A stretch of DNA of 64,000 nucleotides, from contig NZ_JAAIYO010000007.1 of NCBI RefSeq assembly GCF_014930455.1, forward strand, positions 186,001 to 250,000, given 5' to 3'. Numbering within the stretch: the first letter of the stretch is position 1; each line of letters opens with the position of its first letter. This document shows, one piece after another, positions 34,107 to 43,200 of this stretch. The DNA comes from Corallococcus soli (GTDB lineage Bacteria > Myxococcota > Myxococcia > Myxococcales > Myxococcaceae). Under the pieces are notes generated by a model, which saw nothing but the letters and a program-made list of their open reading frames with translations, was not told where the DNA came from and made no database searches. The position numbers were made by a program, and so were the translations under genes.

Positions 34107-34577
34107 TCAGGACTGCGCGGCGACGAGGGCGGCGTTGGCGCGAGCCAGCGGCCCCCCGTCGTTGGGGATGCGCTCGAAGTCCCCGCGCAGGGCCTTGATG
34201 GCGAACTTCTCCAGGTCGATCTCCCGGCGGGTGCGCACGCCCAGCGCGCGCACCACCATGGACAGCGGCCCGAAGCCGGTGATGCCCTGCTGAAGCAGCA
34301 GGACCAGCGTCGCCCCGCTGAGCAGGCGCCAGCCATGGCCATCCCGGCGGCCCAGGAGCAGGCCCGCCAGGGCCAACGCGGAGCCCCCCACGACCAGGGC
34401 GCGGTGCATCTCCCACTCGCGCTCCAGCTTGTCGAGGTACTGGCTCATCTCCGTGCGGTCCGCCCGTTCGGCCATGCAGCGGACACAGGACTCCACGTGG
34501 GCGTCGATGCGACGGTTCACCGTGGAGGGCGCGTGGGTCCGCGCGGCGTCGGTCGAGGTCTGGTTCCAGGACTCCAT
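34107..34577 (-). CDS. DUF2892-like small membrane protein
   Basis: 156 residues from the second of two adjacent ATGs (34577), five bases after a GGGGAG. The N-terminus carries a His-x3-Cys-x2-Cys motif (HVESCVRC) and a charged helix. Two or three hydrophobic helices follow (LVVGGSALALAGLLLG, LLSGATLVLLLQQGITGFGP) resembling the YgaP-type DUF2892 membrane segment. Function unknown. Confidence 0.65.
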   Translation of the reverse strand: MESWNQTSTDAARTHAPSTVNRRIDAHVESCVRCMAERADRTEMSQYLDKLEREWEMHRALVVGGSALALAGLLLGRRDGHGWRLLSGATLVLLLQQGITGFGPLSMVVRALGVRTRREIDLEKFAIKALRGDFERIPNDGGPLARANAALVAAQS

Positions 34578-34913
34578 CATCACTCCCCTGACGGGTTCGG
34601 GACGGGCTCGGGCCGTCCTCCAGCCTGCTCCCAGGAAGCTAGGGGCGCCGGAGGACTTCGTGCACAACGCGCCCTCCGGCGGCCTCCGCCCGGCTGCCCG
34701 CCCCGGGGAAACGGGACGCCTGCTCTGCTGCTTCAGCCCCCCGAGCGAGCAAGTCCTGGGACGGGGCGGCGAAGCCCACCAGATGGGCAAGGAATTTCCC
34801 TACCCGGGCCAGCGCCGAGGACTTGCAGGGGCCACTTGCCTGCCCTCCGGGGTGTGTAGGGGGCCGTCCGACGGTGCGCTCGGGAGGCACACGCCTTGCT
34901 CCATGGACGGGCA
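34578..34913. other. Divergent intergenic region without a visible gene
   Basis: 336 bp between the starts of the DUF2892-like gene and the CotH-like gene. It should hold both promoters. No convincing coding sequence, long hairpin or recognisable operator was seen. Confidence 0.6.
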
Positions 34914-36713
34914 ATGATGCGTTTACGACTCCTCCTCAGCCTTTCGATGTTGCTGGCCGCGTGCGGCCCCGGCGCGTCGAATCCCGACGTTCCACCTCCC
35001 GTGGTCACGGACCCCGGCATCACGGATCCCGGCGTCACGGATCCCGTGGATCCACCGCATGGGAACCCGCCGCCAGAGGAGCCTCCGCCCGGGCAGCCGC
35101 CCCCGGTGGAGCCTCCACCCGTGGACCCTCCGCCCGTCCCGGAGGTGGAGCGGCCCTTCACGCTGTCCAAGGTGCAGACGTCGCTGTCGGACTACGAGCT
35201 GATCATCCCGCCCGAGGCGATGGCGAAGTTCCAGGCCGACCCGTGGACGGAGGAGCAGGACGCGACGTTCCGGGCCAACGGCAGGACGCTGCCGGTGAAG
35301 GTGCGGCTGCGCGGCGCCTCCGCGCGCTTCTTCGCCAAGAAGAGCTGGAACGTCAGCTTCGCGGACAAGGACAAGTTCGAGGGGCGCACGTCGCTCAACC
35401 TCGTGGCCGAGTACGCCGACGCCACCATGCTGGCGGAGAAGATGGCCTACGACCTGCTGGCGGCAATGCGGGTGCCGGCGTCCACCGCGAAGTTCGTGCG
35501 GCTCACGGTGAATGGCCAGTACGAGGGCGTGTTCCTGGAGATTGAGCAGGTCAACAAGGCCTTCCTGAAGGCGCATGCCCTGCCGGATGACGACGCGTCC
35601 ATCTACCGCGCGGGCTGGAAGGACACGGAGTTCAAGACGTGGAAGGTGCCCTACCAGGGCGACTGGGTGAAGAAGACGAACGAGAAGGAGCCCAACGACG
35701 CGCTCTGGGCGGTGCTGGACGTCATCAACCACACGCCGGAGCCGGAGTTCGTCACCGCGCTGGAGAAGAACCTGGAGGTGGAGTCCTACGTGCGCTCCAT
35801 GGTGTTGGACGCGCTGATGTCCAACAACTACGTGGAGGATTCAGAGAGCTACTTCCTGAACGACAAGGTGACCGGCCGCTGGCGCTACGTGCCGTGGGAC
35901 CTGAACAACGTGGACGCGCGCTGGTGGTACGTGAACACCGTGCCGGACATGGCCACGTCCACGGCCAACATGAAGCACCCGCTGTTCAACTTCACGCTGC
36001 TGGATGGCTGGGTGGAGAAGATGTACCAGCAGCGCAAGCTGGAGACGGCCAGCTACCCGGGCTACCTGCCGGTGTTCTCCAACCTGGGCACGCGCGTGGT
36101 GATGAACCCCGTGCTGCGCGCCCGGCTGGAGGCGCGGCTGGACAAGGCGCTGGAGGAGCTCTTCACGCCGGAGGTGATGAACCCGTACATCGACGCGCTC
36201 CACGCGCTGGTGGATGCGTCCATGAAGAGCGATCCGTACATGGACTACGCGCGCTTCTCCGCGGGCAAGGCGTACATGAAGCGCTTCATGCAGGTGCGGC
36301 GGGACTTCGTGAAGGCGGAGGTGAAGCGGCTGGCGGCGAAGCAGTCCACGCTGGTGATGGACGGCTTCGACCCGCGCGCGGGCTGGGTGGAGGTGGCCAA
36401 CCACGGCGCGCAGGCCGTGTCGCTCCGGGGCATGACGCTGACGACGAACCTGCGGGTGAGCCTGGCGGCGAGTGACCACGCGCCCACGCAGGTGACGGCG
36501 CCCACGGGCGCGGTGCTGGGCGACATCACCGTGGCGCCGGGCCAGAAGGTGCGGCTGGATGGCGCCGCGCTGGGCATCACCTTCCCCGCCAGGGGCGAGG
36601 TGGGCCTGTTCGACGGCAGGTCGGTGGTGGGCATGAAGGACCTGCTCTTCTACGGCGAGCTGCCCGCGGGCAGGCACTACGCGCGCGGCGAGAAGGGCTG
36701 GGAGGTGCGCTGA
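34914..36713 (+). CDS. CotH-like kinase-domain lipoprotein with lamin-tail-like domain
   Basis: 599 residues. Lipobox Leu-Ala-Ala-Cys, then a Pro/Asp-rich linker to about residue 80. The CotH domain follows: a strand/loop VRLTVNGQYEGVFLEIEQVN, a VLDALMSNNYVEDSESYFLN segment, and RYVPWDLNNVDARWW corresponding to the family's aspartate motif. The last 120 residues (GWVEVANHGAQAVSLRGMTL and on) resemble a lamin-tail beta domain. CotH in Bacillus spores is an atypical protein kinase; here the surface location is clear and the activity is inferred. Confidence 0.8.
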   Translation: MMRLRLLLSLSMLLAACGPGASNPDVPPPVVTDPGITDPGVTDPVDPPHGNPPPEEPPPGQPPPVEPPPVDPPPVPEVERPFTLSKVQTSLSDYELIIPPEAMAKFQADPWTEEQDATFRANGRTLPVKVRLRGASARFFAKKSWNVSFADKDKFEGRTSLNLVAEYADATMLAEKMAYDLLAAMRVPASTAKFVRLTVNGQYEGVFLEIEQVNKAFLKAHALPDDDASIYRAGWKDTEFKTWKVPYQGDWVKKTNEKEPNDALWAVLDVINHTPEPEFVTALEKNLEVESYVRSMVLDALMSNNYVEDSESYFLNDKVTGRWRYVPWDLNNVDARWWYVNTVPDMATSTANMKHPLFNFTLLDGWVEKMYQQRKLETASYPGYLPVFSNLGTRVVMNPVLRARLEARLDKALEELFTPEVMNPYIDALHALVDASMKSDPYMDYARFSAGKAYMKRFMQVRRDFVKAEVKRLAAKQSTLVMDGFDPRAGWVEVANHGAQAVSLRGMTLTTNLRVSLAASDHAPTQVTAPTGAVLGDITVAPGQKVRLDGAALGITFPARGEVGLFDGRSVVGMKDLLFYGELPAGRHYARGEKGWEVR

Positions 36714-36815
36714 GCCGTCGCGCGGACGGCGGGCCCCAGGGTCCGCTGTCCGCCGGGCATCATCCGGGGCGACGGGGGCGTGCGGGGCGGGCTGGGACGG
36801 GGTAGCACCCGGACC

Positions 36816-37853
36816 ATGCCCGCCTCCCGCGTCCTGGATGACCTGTTGCCGCGTCCTGGTGGTCCCCTGCCCCGCGTGGCCGTCATCGGCGCGGGCGTTT
36901 CGGGGCTGGTGCTCGCCCGGATGCTGACGGGGGCGGGCTTCCCGGTGCGGGTACTGGACAAGGGGCGCGGGCCGGGCGGGCGGCTGTCCACGCGGCTCCA
37001 CGCGGACGGCGGCACGTTCGACCACGGGGCGCAGTACTTCACGGCGAGGGATCCGCTCTTCCAGGCGCAGGTGAACGCGTGGCGGGAGGTGGGCGTCGCG
37101 GCGGAGTGGCGGGGCCGCATCGGGACGCTGGAGCGGGGGGCGGTGACGCCCTCGTCGAAGGAGTCGGTGCGGTACGTGGGGGTGCCGGGCATGAACACCC
37201 TGGCGACGGTGCTCGCGGAGGGGCTGGGCGTGCGCAGCGGCGTCCGGGTGGAGCGCGTGGCCCGGGACGGGAAGGCGTGGCGGCTGACGTCGGACTCGGG
37301 CGAGGACCTGGGGCTGGCGGACGTGGTGGTGGCCGCGGTGCCCGCGCCGCAAGCGGTGGCCCTGCTGGAGGGCGCGCCCACGCTGGCCGCGCGGGCGCGG
37401 GAGGCCCGGCTGACTCCGTGCTGGGCGGTGATGGCGCGGTTCGCGGCGCCCGTGGCGCTGGCGCTGGATGGCGCGTTCGTGAAGGACTCGCCGCTGTCGT
37501 GGGTGGCCCGCGAGGCGAGCAAGCCGGGGCGGGCCTCCGGAGAGCGGTGGGTGCTGCACGGCTCGCCGGAGTACAGCGCGGCGCACCTGGAGGAGACGCC
37601 GGAGCAGGTGGCGCCGAAGCTGGTGGAGGCGTTCGCCCGGGCCGTGGGCGCGGACGTGCGCGCGGTGGAGGCGGTGGCGCACCGCTGGCGCTTCGCCATG
37701 CCCTCCCCTCCCCTGGACACGCCCGCGCTGTACGACGCGGACACGGGGCTTGGGGCCTGCGGGGACTGGTGCGCGGGCCCCCGCGTCGAAGGCGCGTTCC
37801 TCAGCGGCGTGGCGCTCGCGCGTCAGGTGGTCGCGGGCGTCGCCGGGCAGTGA
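36816..37853 (+). CDS. FAD/NAD(P)-dependent oxidoreductase, renalase-like
   Basis: 345 residues. The N-terminus binds FAD through VAVIGAGVSGLVLARML, followed by the acidic/Arg motif VLDKGRGPGGRLSTR and FDHGAQYFTARDP, both characteristic of bacterial renalase-like amine-oxidase-fold enzymes. The C-terminal GACGDWCAGPRVEGAFLSG is the second FAD contact. Probably oxidises a small metabolite such as an aberrant dihydropyridine nucleotide; substrate not certain. Convergent with pbpC. Confidence 0.85.
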   Translation: MPASRVLDDLLPRPGGPLPRVAVIGAGVSGLVLARMLTGAGFPVRVLDKGRGPGGRLSTRLHADGGTFDHGAQYFTARDPLFQAQVNAWREVGVAAEWRGRIGTLERGAVTPSSKESVRYVGVPGMNTLATVLAEGLGVRSGVRVERVARDGKAWRLTSDSGEDLGLADVVVAAVPAPQAVALLEGAPTLAARAREARLTPCWAVMARFAAPVALALDGAFVKDSPLSWVAREASKPGRASGERWVLHGSPEYSAAHLEETPEQVAPKLVEAFARAVGADVRAVEAVAHRWRFAMPSPPLDTPALYDADTGLGACGDWCAGPRVEGAFLSGVALARQVVAGVAGQ

Positions 37854-37874
37854 GGGCGGCGGGCGCCCCGGGCG

Positions 37875-40238
37875 TCATTCGCGCTCGCGCACAACCAGCG
37901 TGCGGCGGGCGGTGAGGCCCCGGTCGTCGGTGACGAGGATGTCGTGCGTGCCCACGGACGGCCGCCACCAGAGGCGCTCGGCGGCGCGCGCGGTGCCCAG
38001 GTAGGCACCGTCCACGAACCAGGTCAGCTCGCGGTCCTGCGCGGCCTCCGCTTCCAGGGGCACCTCCTGCTCCCGCGCGGGCAGGCCCGGGATGAGCAGC
38101 GCCACCTGCCCCTCCGGAGGCGAGACGATGACGGGCGTGTCGCGCTCCCCGCCCACGACGCAGCCGGGCGCGAGCGGGGGCGGCTCGGGCAACTGGCGCT
38201 GCTGCTCCGCCAGCCAGCGGCGCAGGCTGGCCGGCCACGACAGGTACACGCGGGACTCCGTCCTGCGGCCCTCGCGGCAGGCCGGCCCCACCGACAGGCC
38301 CGAGTCCAGGTCCACCTCCACCCGGTGGTGATACGGACACGGCGTCGTCGGCACCGCCGTGCGCACCGCGTCCACCGTCTTGCGCTGCGCGCACGCGTCC
38401 GTCGGCAGGTGCCCCGAGTACGCGCACACCTCCACGCGCACCAGGTCCCTGGGCGGCGCGACGTCCTCCTCCTGCAACAGCGCGCCGCGAGGCCCCACGC
38501 CCTCCAGGATGTCGAACAGCAGCGGCGCCGCGTTCTCCGCGCCCACCAGGTGGACGCTGGAGGCGTGGTTGAAGTTGCCCAGCCACACCACCGCCGTGTG
38601 CTTCGGCCCGGAGCCCGCCGCCCACGCATCCCGGTTGCCGAAGCTCGTGCCCGTCTTCCAGTGCACCCGCGCCGGCAGTCCCGTCAGGCGCCGCCGCTCC
38701 GGGAAGTCCGGCCGGTCGCGCAGCGACAGCGCCTGCCGCGTCAGCCACGCGGCGCCCGGTGACACCAGCGCGCGGACCTGCTTCGCCGGCGCCGGCGCTT
38801 CGTCCAGCACCCGCAGCGGCCGGGCCCGTCCATCCCCCGCCAGCGCCAGGTACACGCCCGCCAGCTCCAGCGGCGTGAGTTCCAGCCCGCCCACCGCCGC
38901 GGACAGGCCGTAGTGCCCCGGGTGCGGCGCCAGGCTGGTGACGCCCGCCTGTCGCAGCGAGCCCAGGAAGCCCTCCACGCCCATCCGCTCCAACAGCCGC
39001 ACGAACGGCAGGTTGAGCGACTGCGACAGCGCGGACTCCATCCGCACCAGCCCCTGGAAGCGCCCGTCGAAGTTGCGCGGCGCATAGCCGCCGTACGACA
39101 CCGGGATGTCCGTCACCAGCGTCTCCGGCCCCACCATCCCCTGGTCGATTCCAAGGGCGTACAGCAGCGGCTTGAGCGCCGAGCCGGGAGAGCGCGGCGT
39201 GGCGAAGCCGACAATCTGCCCGCCGTTCTTCCCGTCGAAGAAGTCGAAGTTGCCCACCAGCGCGCGCACCTCGCCGGTGTCGCGGTCCACCACCACCACC
39301 GCGCCGTTGTGGATGCCCTGCCGCTCCAACCTCCGGGCCGAGTCCTCCAGCGTGCGCTCCACGAACCGCTGCGTGCCCGCGTCCAGGGTCGTGCGCAGCC
39401 AGAGGGCCTCCGGCCGCTGCGCCTTGAGCCACACCGCCGCGTGCGGGGCCTCCCTGGGGAACGGCTTCAGCACGTCCGGCACCGCGGTCGCGCGCACCTC
39501 CTCCAGCACCACGTCGGGCGCCACCCCTTCCACGCCCAGGCCGCCCGACGCCAGCAACCTCCGGGCGATGTCGTCCCGCGCCGAGCGCAGCCGGGCCGCG
39601 TTCTCCGGCGAGGGATAGCGCCGGTTCGGGTTCTGCGGCACCGCCAGCAGCGTGGCGATCTCCGCCGGACTCAGGTGCGCGGCGGTGTGCCCGAAGTACG
39701 CGAGCGCCGCCGCCTCCACGCCCTCCATGTTGCGGCCGTAGGGCACGAACTGGAGGTACGCCTCCAGCACCTCCTGCTTCGACAACCGCACCTCCAACTG
39801 CGCGGCGCGGAACGACTCCACGATCTTGGAGGTGAACGTGCGCGGCCGTGGCTCCAGCACGCGCACCAACTGCATCGTCAGCGTGGAAGCGCCCGACACC
39901 CGCCGCCCCCGGCTCAGGTTGAGGCCGGCGGCGCGCAGGGCCGCGAGCGGATCCACGCCCGGGTGCCGGAAGAAGCGCTTGTCCTCCAGCGCCAGCAGGG
40001 CGCGGACATAGGCCCGGTCGACGCGGTCCTTCGGCGCGGGGATGCGCCACCGCTCGTCCGGGGCGAGGAAGACGTGCGCGGGCGAGCCATCCCGGTACGC
40101 CATCACCACCGAGGGGGGAGCGGACAGCCGCTCCGGCAGCGGCACCCACCAGGCCGCCGCGAGGCCCGTGCCCAGAAGCACGAGCCCCGCCAGCACCACT
40201 CCCACCCACTTCCTTCCGCTGAGACGCAGGCGACGCAT
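37875..40238 (-). CDS. pbpC: Penicillin-binding protein 1C
   Basis: 787 residues: a membrane anchor, a GT51 glycosyltransferase (EDKRFFRHPGVD and GASTLTMQLVR), a transpeptidase with SxxK (GSALKP), SxN (SQSLN) and KTG (WKTGTS) motifs all present, and the C-terminal BiPBP_C domain. Polymerises and cross-links peptidoglycan. It starts five bases after the stop of the alpha-2-macroglobulin gene, the same pairing as yfhM-pbpC in enterobacteria. Confidence 0.95.
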   Translation of the reverse strand: MRRLRLSGRKWVGVVLAGLVLLGTGLAAAWWVPLPERLSAPPSVVMAYRDGSPAHVFLAPDERWRIPAPKDRVDRAYVRALLALEDKRFFRHPGVDPLAALRAAGLNLSRGRRVSGASTLTMQLVRVLEPRPRTFTSKIVESFRAAQLEVRLSKQEVLEAYLQFVPYGRNMEGVEAAALAYFGHTAAHLSPAEIATLLAVPQNPNRRYPSPENAARLRSARDDIARRLLASGGLGVEGVAPDVVLEEVRATAVPDVLKPFPREAPHAAVWLKAQRPEALWLRTTLDAGTQRFVERTLEDSARRLERQGIHNGAVVVVDRDTGEVRALVGNFDFFDGKNGGQIVGFATPRSPGSALKPLLYALGIDQGMVGPETLVTDIPVSYGGYAPRNFDGRFQGLVRMESALSQSLNLPFVRLLERMGVEGFLGSLRQAGVTSLAPHPGHYGLSAAVGGLELTPLELAGVYLALAGDGRARPLRVLDEAPAPAKQVRALVSPGAAWLTRQALSLRDRPDFPERRRLTGLPARVHWKTGTSFGNRDAWAAGSGPKHTAVVWLGNFNHASSVHLVGAENAAPLLFDILEGVGPRGALLQEEDVAPPRDLVRVEVCAYSGHLPTDACAQRKTVDAVRTAVPTTPCPYHHRVEVDLDSGLSVGPACREGRRTESRVYLSWPASLRRWLAEQQRQLPEPPPLAPGCVVGGERDTPVIVSPPEGQVALLIPGLPAREQEVPLEAEAAQDRELTWFVDGAYLGTARAAERLWWRPSVGTHDILVTDDRGLTARRTLVVRERE

Positions 40239-40243
40239 GGGGC

Positions 40244-43200
40244 CTAGAGCAGCTCTTCCTTCCAGGGACCCGCCACATGCACCGTGCCCGCCGACTCGCG
40301 GGCCCAGGTCTCGGAGTCGTACATCGCCTCGGCCTCCGCGGACGGCAAGGTGAACGAGCCCGCCGTCACCGCGCGCACCGCGTAGACGACCTTCTTCGTC
40401 TCTCGCGCCTGGAGCGCGCCGAAGACCTCCATCCGGTCATCCCGCACGTTCACGTAGTCCGCGGCCCACTGCTCGTCCGCGGACACCCAGTCCACGCTGC
40501 CACCGCGGCCCAGGCGGGCGTTTTCAATCTCCCAGCCCGCCGGCAGCCGGTCCACCAGCGCGATGTTCTGGATGCGCTCGCCGGTGGTGTTCGTCACCTC
40601 CAGCTGCACGTAGATGAGGTCCGCCAGCTTCACCGGCGTCGACTTCAGGTCCAGCTCCGTGCCGTCCAGCGAGTGCCAGGTGCGCTTGAGCGTCAGCCCC
40701 TGGCCGCCCACCTTGACCTCCGGCGTGGTGCGCACGCCCTCGCTGTTGACGATGAGGTACACGGAGCCCGTCCCCTTGTCCTTCATGTCCAGCGACAGGC
40801 CGGCCCGCTCGCTGGCGCGCGCCAGCGACCACGTGCGGTCCGATACCCGCGCGTCCTTCTCCGGGCTGGGCGCCAGGGCCTTGCCCCCGGCCGTCAGCGT
40901 GGGAGGCGTGAAGCTGGCCGCCGTGCCCTGCAGCCGCTTGCCCAGGCCGGTGATGCCCCACACCAGCTCCTGCGTGGAGTAGTACGCCGACGTGCGCGAC
41001 TGGAGCGCCGTCGCCACCATGCGCGCCAGCGGCTCACCCTCCGGCGCGTCGCCGAAGAGGTCCTGGAAGGTGCTCAGCATCATGCCGCGCCGGCGCCGGT
41101 CGGAGTAGAACGACCAGTTGTTCTTGCGCTCGTCGGTGACGGGCGACAGGTCCGGGCCGCGCAGGTCCTTCTCGTAGCGACGGTCGCCGGACAGCCACAG
41201 CGCGGCCTTGAGCAGGTACAGGTCCTCCAGCTGCTCACCCGTGAGCGGCGTCTTCTTCGCGCCCGCCTCCAGCGTGTTCACCAGGGCCTGCACCCGCGCC
41301 TTGCGCCCCTTGCCCGCGGACGCGAGCACGTAGTGCATGTACGACTCCGCGTGCTGGCCGTAGTGGTCGTCCTGGCCGAGCCTGCCCTCCTTCTGGGTCA
41401 GCTCGTTGCCCAGCCACGTGAGCGCGCTCTCCAGCCGGTCCTCCGGCACCGGGTACTTCAGCTTGCGCGCGTCCAGGAGCATGTGCGTCGCGTACGCCGT
41501 GCCCCAGGCGACGGGCTCCACCGCGCCCGGCCAGTAGGAGAAGCCGCCGGAGGCCGTCTGCATCGACAGCACCCGGTTGATGCCCGACTGCACCATGTCC
41601 CCCACCTTCGCCGTGGAGACGAGCGTGGGGTCCACGCGGTCCACCAGCTGGCTGACGAACAGCAGCGGCCGGGTGGAGGACGTCGTCTGCTCGATGCAGC
41701 CGTGCGGGTAGCGCACCAGGTACGAGAGGTGCTGGAGCGACTTCGCGTAGGGATTGTTCGTCACCCACACCGTGGTGCGCTCCGTGGTGGGCACCCAGCC
41801 CTGGAGCAGCGGCCCCAGGTCCGTCGTGCCCTGCGCCAGCTCCACCTGTTGGATCCTCCGCTCCCGAGGGCCCGCCGGGGACAGCGGCACGTCCAGCTGT
41901 TCGCGCGACGTGTAGCCCCCGCCCTCCACCGTCACGAGGAGCCGCGCCGCGCCCACGGACTGCACCGCGCGGCCCTGGAACACGAAGGTGCGCGACTTGC
42001 CATCCTCCAGCCGGGCCCGGCCCTCGCTCATGCCGGACAGCTTCAGCGGCGAGCCCGCGTTCTCCGGCATCGCCATGCCCGGCACCGCCAGGGCTTCCGC
42101 CGCCAGCGTCACCTTCACGTCCTGCGCCTTGCCGGACAGGTTGGTGACGAAGACGGGAATCTGGATGTCGTCGTTCTGGGTGAGGAAGCGCGGCAGCGTC
42201 GCCTGGAGCACCAGCGGGTCGCGCACCACCACCTGCGCGCTGGCCCGGCCGACGCGCTTGTTGCCCGCCGTCACCACCATCACCCGCACCGCGCCCCGGT
42301 ACTGCGGCAGCTTGAAGGGCACGCGCAGCTTGCCGGAGGCCGGCACCTCCACCACGCCGCTCCACAGCGCCACCGGCTTGACGGGCTGCACGCGGCCCGC
42401 CGCCCCGCCGGCCTCGTCACCGCCGGTGGAGCTGGAGTTGCCTCCGGGCGGAACGAGCAGCGCCCAACCCACCGTTTCGAAGGTCTGGATGCCCAGCGCG
42501 CGCCGGGTGAAGATCTCCTTGAGCGGATCCGGGCTCTGGAAGCGCGTGAGGGACAGGATGCCCTCGTCCACCACCGCCACGGTGGCGAAGGTGGGGCCAT
42601 CCACGCCCTCCACCGCCAGGTCCACGGTGAGGGTGTCGTTGGAGCGGACCTCCTTGGGCACCGTCAGCGTGACGGCCTGGGTGAAGTCCACCGGCTCCAG
42701 CGCGATGCTGCCCACGCCGAAGGCGCGGTCGGGCATGAAGGCCTTGGCGGACTCCAGGTGCGGATCCTTCACGAGGAACGCGCTCACGTAGACGTTGGGC
42801 GCGTACTCCGTCGGCGTGAAGCTCCAGGACACCTCCCCGGGCTCCGCCTGCTTCCACGCGGTGAAGAGCACACGGTCGGTCTCCACCGTGAACAGGACGC
42901 GGCCCCGGTAGGGCGCCTTGACCTTCACCGTGAGGGCCTCGCCCACCTTGCCCTTCGCGGGCAGCGACAGCTCCAGCGCGGTGGGCTTGAGCGGACGCGG
43001 CGTCTGGTCCACGCGCGAGCCCTCGCCCCACCAGTAGTAGCGGCCCTCACCCTCCAGCGTCAGGTCCGTCTGGGTGGCGCCCGCGCGAGCGCGCACGAGG
43101 TAGCCCGCGCCGCCCTTGCTCGGCGTCACCGTGGCGGAGAAGCGGCCGCCCTCCACCTTCACCGTCAACTGGCCGTCGCGCTGGGGGCGCAGGTAGCGCT

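Noticed and set aside
30371-34342. A 1323-codon open frame on the minus strand
   Set aside because: Antisense to the protease/propeller/barrel gene, with repetitive His/Arg/Val shadow composition.
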